Shown: in pieces, positions 54,241 to 64,000 of the stretch
How positions within the stretch are numbered: position 1 is the stretch's first letter
Layout: each line of letters opens with the position of its first letter
NCBI RefSeq assembly: GCF_000002985.6
Contig: NC_003280.10
Coordinates: 6,320,501 to 6,384,500 of the forward strand
DNA from: Caenorhabditis elegans
Lineage: Eukaryota > Nematoda > Chromadorea > Rhabditida > Rhabditidae
Direction: 5' to 3'
Length of the DNA stretch: 64,000 bases
The notes under the pieces: generated by a model
What the model was told of the DNA's origin: nothing
What the model saw: only the letters and a program-made list of their open reading frames with translations
Database searches by the model: none
Position numbers and translations under genes: made by a program

Positions 54241-54436
54241 GAGTGATAATGAGAAAATAATTAACCTTCCACTGAATCCCAGTTTTGTAGTAGAAAAAAG
54301 TCAAAAGTTATAATCGATAAGCATGCAAAATCAAGTCATGCGACAGTTAAATGACAACATATCGATTAGATATTTCACAAGAAAGTTTACGGAATTTTCC
54401 ATATTTCAATTGCAATTCGATCAAAAATGTGACAGC

Positions 54437-54468
54437 TCAAGTGTTTGGCAGATCAAGTGTTTGGCAGA
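54437..54468. repeat. perfect tandem duplication of 16 bases
   Basis: TCAAGTGTTTGGCAGA occurs at 54437-54452 and again at 54453-54468 with no change, so the event is recent. Confidence 0.95.
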
Positions 54469-56262
54469 TGGGTGGTGTCACATTTTAATGCCAAAACTAA
54501 TATTTCTCCTCTGCAAAAGCAAAAAAGCGGTAAGTTTGAACCCGAAGTGTGGCAAAAAAAGTTCAATTTGGCACACACCTTTGAGTTCTTATCAATTTCC
54601 GGAGAGGTTAGAATGGGATTATTGTAAAGTTCACGAATTGTCGGAGATTGGAATGTTTCACAACTATTTTCATAGTGGACACACTATGTAGGATGACTAT
54701 AGATTTTTGATTTAATACGAATTCGCGAAGCAATCAAAAAACGAGTACAACACATTGAAACCTAGACGATGACAAGTTACAGTACCCTTTTCAATTGGTT
54801 TAGGAAGCGATTCAGCAGTAAATGTGATTTTTTTCTGTTTCAAATGAATACCTGGTTTTCGTGGATAGTATAAATATTTGTATTGTTATTCGAGACAGTT
54901 TATATAGTTGTTCACCCAATCATCGTTTGCATTAAGTTGTCAATACTCTAGAATTAACTATGATGAGCCAAATAACGATGCTCACTATTTTTTGCCTTCT
55001 GAATAAAAATAAATCATGTTGAGTGTAATTGAAAGTTCGAAACGTTCTACTACTGTAATTCAATTGAAATGTAAAATTAAAGATGACCTGATTTCATTTT
55101 GAATACCACACAAAACTCTACTTTTTAAGCGCAAATAAAAGTTTTTATACACATTTTTGAAGGATATAAAATTTTTTTTTTCGGTAAATATCAATTTTAT
55201 TTCATAGTGTATTTCATTCTAAAACTAAAACAATGTAATTTTGTACTTTTTCGTGTAGACAGGAACTTTCTTGTGATTGTAGCTATGATCGTAGTTTTGT
55301 GTCAGAAACCACAAACCCCCCAGAATGTAGGCTATTTTATTAGGTGCAACTTTTTGAAGTAATCAAACATCTAATAAACATCAAATCCACCCTCACTCAA
55401 ATGCCAGTTTCTTTCTGATCTCTAGAATTTTCAGTTGAATTTTGAATTAGTTTCAATGAGTTATTTAATGTTTTTTTTTTGGAAAACAACCAGTCAAGTT
55501 CCTTTTCGACAATATTTGGATGCAGAATTTCTGATGAGGAATCGAGTCTGATGAATTTTAAATTGAAGTTGATAAGCTGAAAGTTAATAATCAATGAACT
55601 GAAATAGGTTACCGAAATAGAAATATTCGAAATCTTATTTACTTGGAAGACATGAAAATTTCAACTCACGAATCATTTTCGAACTGAATATTTAAATATG
55701 TGAATCTCAATTCAAAATGACTTGTTTTCAAAAACATTAAGCTTATTTTCAGAGATTTCTCGATGGCTTCATTAAGCATTGTCTGATTATTCATGTCCTT
55801 TTAACGCGTTATTTGTTGAATAAACAGCTGACTATTTTTTTCATACAACAATGTTTCCTGTTAACTGCAAATGATGAATGAGAGGACGTCACAACAAGAA
55901 GCATGAAAGTGATAATCGGAAAAAGCAATGATTAATGCGCCAGGTGGCAGAAAGGGTAAAGATTGGAAATGAGAACGAGAGTTGGAAAATCAAAAGATAA
56001 ATCAGGAACGACGATGATTTTAAAACGTGTTGCAATTTCCTTTACCTGTAATCAAAATATGGGAGGTCAAATAGAAATGATTGATCTTTTTATGATATGA
56101 GAAGATAAAATATTGCAAGACGACTTGGCAAGATTGAGATGTTCTGCCTTGAACTTGTGTTCTGTTATATTGCAAAGGTTATACGTGAAACGACCTAGTC
56201 GTAGGAAACATTTCAGGTAGCACTCTCAGAAATATTCCAGTTAAAAATTTTTTGGCAACAGT

Positions 56263-56313
56263 GATCTAAATCATTATCCTAATTGCCGAGATCTAATCAT
56301 TATCCTAATTGCC
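56263..56313. repeat. near-perfect direct repeat of about 25 bases
   Basis: Copies at 56263-56287 and 56290-56313 share AATCATTATCCTAATTGCC, with one base missing in the second copy near its start. Confidence 0.95.
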
Positions 56314-57000
56314 AATACTTATGTTAAGTTGAATTTAATCCAGCTGGAAATCAGTTGAAGCTAGACTTAATCAGAATATGGTATAGTTGCAGGTTCATAA
56401 CTGGTTGTAGGCTTATCCAGCTTACCTCTTAAAATTAAGTTCCAGTAAAGAAAACGTGAAGAAAACACATTTTAGGGCAGGGACTACAGTAGTTAATCTA
56501 CGAATCTAGGTTATAACTATAGTACGACTTCTGCCCATTGTTACAATTTTATATGAAAATTGTGGATCAATTGAACTTTTTGAAAATTCATTTCTTCTTT
56601 GTTAAAAATATTCGATTAGAGGCCAAAACTTCGAGTTTTCATAATTTCCCATCAACTCGTACTTTTTAAACAACTTAAAAAATTCCAAAATGCGATTCAT
56701 GCTTGTGACAATGTTTGGATAAGACGAATTTTCAGTGCAGATAATATGTGACTAAATACAAGTCTGCAGGTACTTGACTCTTCAAAAATATTAGTGCTGT
56801 ATTGTACTTCATATATTAACACTTCACTTACAAACACATTTCCAGCACATTGCAATGAAACTGAAAATTTCGTAAGAAATTGATTTTCCATATCTTATGA
56901 CATTTTTTCCCGCAGTGCTCATGACATTTGTTTACCGAAACAACAACTTCCTTTTATTCTTTGTACCAGCCCTCCCAGTTTAGCGTATTAGTTTCTCTAA

Positions 57001-60000
57001 TTATCATTTACTATTGTATTTTAATGCTCTTCTTTTTCTTTTTCTTTCCTCACACTCCCATCATCCAATCATCTGACTCTCGTCCTTCTCAGCTGCTTTT
57101 TTCTGCCAATAAGATAAGTAGAGAGAGGGAGACAACACAGTTCATAATTTCACAGAAGTTGAAGAAAATGAGATGGCAACGGTAAAAAGTTGTGTATTTG
57201 TTTCCGAATAAAATGCTGAAAAATAGATAAATGAATGTGATGAATGATGCAGACTCCGCATGAGGTTACTGATAACATAAAAATGAAAGTGAATGAAGGA
57301 GCTGTTAAAAATGAGAGTGATGATGGATGATCAGCGGGAAAACGAAACGAACGTAACTGGCACCTAGTGACACGAAACGTATTTTATCAAAAAAGGTTTC
57401 AATTGAACGAATGTTCAAATGAACTCTTGATTAGTTTATTTTTTCCGATGGTACAATGTGTTTAGTGATTAACAATCAAAAAGGCCGATGAGTTGGCAGT
57501 AAGCTACTAGAATGCGGAACGCCCTACTGACACTTAACAACCATAATATCTATACGCAAAAAGTACGGTAGCTCCGAACTCAAAATTTATTGAACCTTTT
57601 TTAAACTGAAAATTTTTGAGGGCATTAAATTCGATATTTCTGATCTTACAAAAAATTTTCCTATTTGCTATTTAGAATTGTATGAATGTTTTCGCAGTTT
57701 TTGGCATAATCCATTTTAAAATTTAATTGCAAAAAAATCTGTGTCTCGTAAGCACATTAAGACTTTAATTATTTCATTGCCACTTAAGCTTCCAATTTTC
57801 AAAATCATGTTCAATTTAAATTAATTTGAAATTAAATCAAATTAAGAAGCGTTACAAAATATATAGTTTCTCTAAAGGACTAAAACAATCAAATATCATA
57901 AAAAGACCTTTCAAAAAATTTAATGAAAATTTTTTATGGCAGTTTGAAATTTTTTAGAAAGAAGGGAAAAATTACGGAATAAAGTTTCCAGATACACCGT
58001 TACTATTGTTTTAATAAACATGCCAAGCTTTTTTGTTATTAACTTTTCCAAATCGCTATAGTGATTTATAAGTAAAATGTGATTTTTCTTGACATCTTGA
58101 AGATTCAGTTTTTAATTTAAAAAAATTCCCAGGAGTCTTCAAAATTTTAAATCTAACATTTAGAATTTGAAATGCGAAAAATGTCGTGAGAACTCCTGCA
58201 ACCTGATTACAACGTTTTTTCGTGATATTTGGATACAGAGCACTTTAAAGGTCACCAACTTCATCGTTGCAAATCTAAAACATTCTCATGAATGATTCAG
58301 AAAAACGAATCTTTGACTGGAAGACCTCTGGTAGATTCCGACCTTTTGCTATAATCTTATGATCGAATTACATCGACCTTTCACTTGCAAATGTTTGAGC
58401 CAGAAGGGTGCACGTAGATGTGTCATAGAGTGAATATCCGGTTGTAATACAAGATTAATTCATTTCTGAATAATATCTAATTTGATACCACTCTAAAACT
58501 TTGACCAACAAATTAAGATAATTTTATAACAAGATATTTTATTCGAGTTTATTTCGATCACAGATTATCAATCCAAACGAAATGTCACGAAGTCACACCA
58601 TTTTTCTTGAGGATTAAGCATCGAATGAGCGTGAGATCTGTAATGTTTATAACACAAAAATGAAATAGTGTAGCATTTCAAGAGAATCATGCCAGTTATC
58701 AATCAATGATAGTATGCACTTTTTCGCGACTGTCATGTGTGAGATTGAAGAGAATGTCAAAAAACGGAAACTCGACAATATCTTCATATATCTTGAAGTT
58801 CGTGAAATAAAACAGCGATTTTTGATTAGTTTCATCTTGCCCATATTAAATCATCATTTTTGGACAAAAAGAAGATATGATTGATAACAGGAAAAAAGAA
58901 AATAAAGAAAAAAATAGAAAAGGTAGATTTGGGTTGGTATGAGGATTGGACGGCATGAACTATTGTTTTTGGATTTGACAACGTGACCGATCAGAAGGAA
59001 GTTAAATAAATGGACTTTGATCTAGATCAGTCAGAAAATGGAACGCCTTATCTTTTAATTAACAGAAAAATCAAACACGTGGACCCTCTTCCAGTTACGG
59101 TTATTGTTGATACGGATGAGCGAATTCTGATTGAGGGATCTTCACTCTGATTATAAATATAACATCCACGAAAACTTCCTTCGTCAGCCTTGTTGCTGCC
59201 CCCGGAGCGCTGGAACTTTTTGCTTACATTTTCAAAATTACCATGCCCGTAAAAAAATCAGCAAGAAATATGATAGTTTGACATTCTGAAGATTATTCAC
59301 TGTATAGTGACTGTCTGAGTAGGTAAACCTATCTTCGACACCTTTAAGCCTTTCTACCTACCTGACTACCTAGAACTCCGATGCTTGATGTTCGCACACT
59401 GGAAATAAATAAATAAAGATTGAAGTTTACTTTGACATCAGGTACGTGCTTTCTAATTTCATATTAAGATCATACAAAATGCAAGAAAGTTTTCAAAATC
59501 GAAGCAAAATCGTATCACAAGGGTTAAGCTGATTGTGAGTCGCTACTGTGAGTCGCTGTCGCTAATTACCACAACTGTCATAACGCTGTTAGATTTATGA
59601 ATAAAATCAGCCTAAAAGGAAAATCAGTTTAGATTTTAAAGATAAATTTTCAAAAAAGTTTTGAAGAATTGTGGTGGGATACGGTGGCTGAGTAGCGACT
59701 CGACCTTTTCAGATCGGAATATTTCAGAAATTAGATTAGTTTTAACAAATTTGGATAAAGATGATTACCCAAATTAAATTCTGTAGACTGCAAAATTTTC
59801 AAAATCAAAATCATAGCAAAATTGGCAAAACTCCCTATCACTGTTTGAATTAAGAGAGTCGCTACTCAGCCAATTACCAAACCTGTCATAACATTGTTCA
59901 GAAAAGGGATAGAAAGTTGGCTCAAAAAGCAAATATGGTACGTTTTTGGAGAAAAATATTTTAAAAGAAGTTTCCAACAAATTTGGTGTGCCAAGAAAAG

Positions 60001-60490
60001 TTTTGGTCAAACTTAGGATAAATTGTCCAGCTCTTCCCAGCTAGCTTTTAAGTCAAGTTATTTTTTTCGGGTTGAACATAGCCAAGAACTTTTATGTTTA
60101 AAACTTAGTTTTCTACACAATGCTATTTTTGATAATTTCAGTATTGCAAGTCGTGGAACGATTTCGAGGTTGTTCTGGAGTTACAGTTCAGTTGGAAAAT
60201 GTCGATTTTAGCTCATACCTTTCTACCTACCGTAACCTTGATTAACTTCACAATTATTTGTGTTGTTGTGTTGTCGTTTTTCATTTCTTGTTTTGTCCCT
60301 TGAAACCTGCATTCTTTTTTCTTACACATTCTTTCTCTCCATTTATTTATATTCTTTATCTGCCACAGTGTTTCTCTCTGATTCATAAATTCATTCATTT
60401 TCTTTCTGTGTGGTTTAAACTTCAGGTTTCTCGATTTCTCTATCATCTCAAAATTATGCATAAACCCATTTTTCCATTTTCTCTTCGTCT
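57001..60490. other. gene-poor intergenic with small inverted and direct repeats
   Basis: No gene is supported. A pyrimidine-rich stretch at 57030-57100, followed by a TTTCACAG acceptor and an ATG with a GTAAAA donor 14 bases later (about 57168-57183), could be the first exon of an unseen gene, but no second exon was found. The repeat cluster at 59536-59898 is listed separately. Confidence 0.4.
59536..59898. repeat. cluster of GAGTCGCTACT direct and inverted repeats
   Basis: GGCTGAGTAGCGACTC (59686-59701) and GAGTCGCTACTCAGCC (59856-59871) are exact reverse complements 154 bases apart. In addition, 59550-59592 and 59856-59898 are direct repeats of about 43 bases sharing AATTACC and CTGTCATAAC, and a further GAGTCGCTAC lies at 59537. 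This looks like a nested or rearranged small non-coding element. Confidence 0.7.
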
Positions 60491-62815
60491 CCATTCCTTA
60501 CCTCTTGCAAACTGATAGGGGCGTGACCTTGTTCCGAAAAGAGGCGGAGTGTCGGAACGAAAAGTCAACGACATGTCCTCTCCGGTCAGTCAGCCACCGA
60601 CTTCTTGGTGCTCTTCTCTCTGAAATTTCATTCGTCTGAAAGTGACCTACTTTTTAAACTCAACAATGATTCATCATCCAGTATATTTTTATGGAGAAGC
60701 AACATCAATGGATCTTCATAAACATTCAACATTATTCTCTGTGCAAAGAATGCAAAGACTTCAACTCATCAAAATATCAACACCGGAACACAATCGGTAT
60801 GGTCAATTCAAGAAAAGGATCACTAAATGATATCCACTTATCATTAGTCACGTGTCTACATGACTACATGGCTACAACATCATAAGATATATTTTCCTTG
60901 TACATTCTTAGGAAAGTGTAAATATAATATTTTGGAAATTTTCGAAAGGTATAGCTCCAATTCTAGAGTTCATTATTTATTTATTTGTTTTTTTATAAGC
61001 ACGTTATATTTCCTTGTCCCTTACAAAAGGAATTGTATATATATATTTGTCTGTACATTTTTTGATATTTTTCTCATTCCGCTGGTTGGTCATCTATTTC
61101 AATTGTTTCGCGATGATTTGCAATATTTTAATGGGATCTCATTTATTTTGTTTCATGTTCAATTGTACATTTATTTTGATTTTTGTGATAATTTTGAATC
61201 TCGAGTGAATTTATTTTTAATATGTTTTAAGTTTGTATACAATATACAAGAATTGAGTTATTAAAATACAATAATTACAAAACTAACCATGATATGGCTA
61301 AAAGAAATCAGCTGGGACAAGCTTGATTCACAGAAATTTGTAGGCTTTTTACAGTTAGAAAACTCAAAACTTCCGGCAGATCCTGAAATAAAATACAACT
61401 CTTGAGTTTACTGAAAACGTAACATTTACAGTTACAGTACCACAGAAAGGCTGATAATTTTTCACCCTAATCAGCAATTTAGGTGAAATTTATTACAAGT
61501 GGAATGCTTACAATAGTATTGAGAAAATTTTTTACCTACCTAAAGGTTGCGTCTCTCTCTCCGAAACTTGTAGAAGAATGGCTGCTCACTCCAAACCGGA
61601 ATTATCTGTTGTTTTGGATGCATAGTTTTTAAAAGGCAGGTCTTAAAAATCCAATCCCTAACTTCTCTGCATGCACAAACTTTAAAAGTAGCTACAGTAA
61701 TATTTTCACATGATAACCTGCATTAGGAGTGTTAACCCTAACCACAAACTTTATCATTGACTATGTGTCTAGTTACAATGACCAAACAACTGTGTGTGTT
61801 TCTTTAATAGGATTCTAATAGAATGTTAAATATCTAATGGCGAATTCGTGATTTCAGGTGAATTTATTTAGTTCCGGACACAAGCCTAAACAGAAAGTTC
61901 ACAAAAGTTAGTCATGATGATCTTTTATCTTCAGTTGCAAACTTTTTCTCCACGGTTTCATGATTTTGAAGCTTCTTTTTATTTTAGAGATATCAAAATG
62001 TTGTCGATCTACTTACTCACTGCACAAAAAGGTTATTATGTAGTTTAAAATAAATTTTCGTTGGGCAGAATGAGGGATGATATATTATTACTGTTTCCCG
62101 GTATCCACTTGATGAGCATGCGACCTCTCTGTCCAGAAGCCAAACTTTCAATAACATCTACAGTATGTACTGTATTTTGCAATCACTTATAAAAACTGAA
62201 AACTGAGAAGAACCATAAATCATACATTTCCCGCATGTTTCTACTCAATTGATAACCGGATTATCACATTTCTTTACTATTACTATGAAATGACACGCAG
62301 TTGCAACAAACTTCAAATATTTGATAAGTTTCAGTCAATTCAGCAGAAAACGCACCAACACACATGTTCTGCTTCAGGTGAAGGAAACACGTAAAAAGTC
62401 ACGTGGCTTATTCAAATGTTCAAATGAGTCGTATTTTGCAAAGTGTATCGAAATGCTACGCAATGTAGTGAATAATATAGTAAGTTAAGTGAAACCTACA
62501 AATCATGTATACAATTTTCAAAAATTTCCATATATTCTTCCCTGCGTACAATTCGAGAAAGGAGCAATCTACTTTAATGGTTAAGATTTTTTCAATCAGT
62601 AGCTTCAATAGTGTACTCTATTGCTGTTTAGATACGTCTTCAAATAAAGTTTATTTAAAAAATATGTTTTCTCTATTGTAATAGTTCTATAATTTCAAAA
62701 ATTATTCCAATTAGCTACATTTCAATAAATATCAAAAATTCTACGCTTCTTAGTTGAAAATCTCCAATTACATTCGCTGTTTCATATTTAACATACGTTT
62801 CATTAAATCTTCAGG
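60491..62815. other. gene-poor intergenic with a promoter-like block
   Basis: At 60515-60620 the composition rises to mixed GC with GGGGCGTGACC and an exact seven-base inverted repeat (GTTCCGA at 60531-60537, TCGGAAC at 60552-60558). A 54-codon frame follows from an ATG in good context (60666, AACAATG) to a stop at 60830; its product (MIHHPVYFYGEATSM...) is unrecognised and has no confirmed splice partner. The rest is AT-rich, with TATATATATA at 61034 and nothing further that I can support. Confidence 0.4.
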
Positions 62816-63152
62816 CATTTTTTAACCTTCGCCAAGATGGCCTAGTTTTTCCCGATGGCCGCGGACTAGCCATTAGGGGATGCAAACACGCTCCGTTGGA
62901 CGACGGGCGATCTCGATTTTTATTCACCTTTTTTTAACAAAAAATCTCTGTTTTCAACTGTTTTGGGAAGTTTTTTCAGTTAATTTTCGTTATTAAAAAT
63001 TGAAAAAAGTATTCGACTATATGTCTACGATTTTTACTATTGTTTGTTCCCCAAATACAATCTATTCCTCCGATTTTTTCATTTATAATTCTTAATACAC
63101 ATATTGACCTTCTAAAAATCAATCAAACAATGTTATCATTTCAGAGGGTAAG
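62816..63152. promoter_or_regulatory. ATP synthase delta upstream region with GC-rich repeat-like block
   Basis: A GC-rich patch at 62830-62920 contains ATGGCCTAGT and, 18 bases on, ACTAGCCAT, forming an imperfect hairpin; similar GGCCTAG/CGCTCC strings are common in dispersed worm repeats as I remember them. TCATTTCAG ends nine bases before the ATG, suggesting trans-splicing. Confidence 0.4.
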
Positions 63153-63957
63153 ATGTTGGCTCGTACTATCCAAAGATTCTCGGTTGTTGCCAAGCGCGGA
63201 TACGCCGCTGCCGCTCCAGCTGCCAACGCCAACCCAGAGGAGCTTCGTCTCACTTTCGCCTCCCCAGACACCGTGAGTAAATATTATTTGAAAACATTAT
63301 TTGAAAATCAATTTACAGGCTGTCTTCAGCAATGCTGTCGTCAAGCAGGTTGATGTGCCAACTTTGGCCGGTATGGTTGGTGTTCTTGCCAATCACGTCC
63401 CAACCATTGGAGTTTTGAAACCAGGAGTTGTCTCTGTCACCACAAATGAAGGTTTATTTTGCAAAAATAAATTGTATTATCACCAAAGAATTTTTCAGGA
63501 ACAGTTCAACGCCTTTTCGTCTCTTCGGGAACCCTCTCCGTGAACATCGATGGATCATGCCAAGTTCTTGCTGAGGAGGTCCTGAAAGTTGAAGAAATTG
63601 ATGAGTCTGCTGCCCGCGCCGAGCTTGATGCTGCCCAAAGAGCCTCCGGAGAAGGAAGCGAGGTTGCTCGTGCTGAAGCTCAAATTCGCGCTGAAGTAAG
63701 TGTTCGAAAAAGTTTTAAAAACCAAAAAAAAATACAAGAAACGAATATCGTTTGGTTTCAGCAAAGTTAAGCATTTCGTAATATTTTTATTATCAAAATG
63801 ATTCTGTGCTTCGATACTAAAACTGAGACCAGGACATAAAGTTGAGGGTCATAAAAGTAGTTCTCTGAAATGAATATGTCTTTAAGTTTTGTTTCAAAAC
63901 AAGGGAATTTTTCAGGTTGCTGAAGCATTGATCAAGGCCGCCACGAACCAGCAATAA
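63153..63957 (+). CDS. mitochondrial F1 ATP synthase delta subunit
   Basis: This is a central-stalk subunit of the F1Fo ATP synthase in the mitochondrial matrix, equivalent to bacterial epsilon. Exons: 63153-63272, 63319-63451, 63499-63695 and 63916-63957, giving 163 aa. The N terminus is a typical targeting peptide (MLARTIQRFSVVAKRGYAAA). The mature part matches the family: LTFASPDTAVFSNAVVKQVD, PTLAGMVGVLANHVPTIGVL, PGVVSVTTNEG, then a helical hairpin with EEIDESAARAELDAAQRASG ending in AEALIKAATNQ. Codon use is strongly biased to preferred C. elegans codons (GCC, GTC, AAG), consistent with high expression. From memory this is F58F12.1. Confidence 0.96.
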
Positions 63958-64000
63958 GGAGTATGTTGAGAGTAGACCCTTTAACTTTGGTAAATTCCTT

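Larger units (their letters stand above)
54241..57000. other. gene-poor intergenic with two tandem duplications
   Basis: A 16-base unit (TCAAGTGTTTGGCAGA) is perfectly duplicated at 54437-54468, and a 24-25-base unit is duplicated at 56263-56313. An ATG-started frame of 122 codons at 54323-54691 spans the first duplication; it lacks exon signals and I do not support it as a gene. Otherwise AT-rich. Confidence 0.45.

Noticed and set aside
54323-54691. A 122-codon ATG-started frame in the interval after lin-23
   Set aside because: It spans a recent 16-base tandem duplication, has no splice signals or recognisable protein text, and lies in AT-rich DNA.
59300-59400. Clustered ACCTACCT strings as let-7-type regulatory sites
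   Set aside because: They lack the CTACCTC seed complement and are not in a 3' UTR of a recognised gene.
60860-61264. 134-codon hydrophobic frame (Phe/Ile/Tyr-rich) as a membrane protein
   Set aside because: The hydrophobicity reflects T-rich sequence; there is no regular pattern of spans and loops, no signal of splicing and no family match.

Overview
The window is nematode DNA, almost certainly Caenorhabditis elegans. It is AT-rich and its genes are split by short introns with (G)GTAAGT-like donors and TTTTCAG acceptors. Many genes have a TTTCAG acceptor only a few bases before the ATG, as expected for spliced-leader trans-splicing. Several spliced proteins are ones I recognise: sma-6 (636 codons), lin-23 (665), ani-2 (1009) and lgg-1 (123). 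From memory this gene order belongs to chromosome II, cosmids C32D5, K10B2 and the start of F58F12. That placement is recollection; the exon models were built here by reading splice sites and checking that the summed exon lengths keep frame.

Layout. 1-2294, minus: an unrecognised 274-aa gene followed 0.3 kb downstream by the 5' end of efr-3, probably one operon. 3989-6640, plus: sma-6, the type I TGF-beta/BMP receptor. 9700-10789, minus: set-4, a SUV4-20-type histone methyltransferase. 11477-13466, minus: a TTC39/IML2-family gene. 14629-15527, plus: a predicted four-exon gene of unknown function. 16004-19057, minus: an unrecognised 435-aa membrane protein. 22730-23197, minus: a nucleoredoxin-like thioredoxin. 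23808-24857, plus: a MADF/BESS-like putative DNA-binding protein. 26763-27186, minus: lgg-1, the Atg8/GABARAP homologue. 29121-31450 and 32262-34939, minus: two tandem RING proteins of the Topors type. 36023-38501, minus: a 3-beta-HSD-like short-chain dehydrogenase. 39873-40379, minus: the PAT-complex subunit Asterix. 41096-44779, minus: ani-2 (anillin). 45277-46077, plus: clec-88 (C-type lectin). 46504-48520, plus: a cathepsin A-type serine carboxypeptidase with a degenerate exon copy downstream. 50813-53412, plus: lin-23 (beta-TrCP F-box/WD40). 53413-63152 is a gene-poor interval. 63153-63957, plus: the mitochondrial ATP synthase delta subunit.

Most genes are independent units with their own promoters. 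The exceptions are the putative efr-3 operon, the divergent ani-2/clec-88 pair, and the tandem RING pair, which looks like an old duplication. Functional themes recur (ubiquitin ligation by lin-23 and the two RING genes, chromatin by set-4, membrane trafficking by lgg-1 and efr-3), but nothing here reads as one dedicated pathway. I saw no bacterial, viral or transposase-bearing element. Repeats are fragments of dispersed non-coding families, small inverted repeats and short tandem duplications. No wholly new system stands out; the better leads are the four-exon gene at 14.6-15.5 kb, an intronic tRNA-like element, two partial exon duplications and an SDR with an altered active-site motif.
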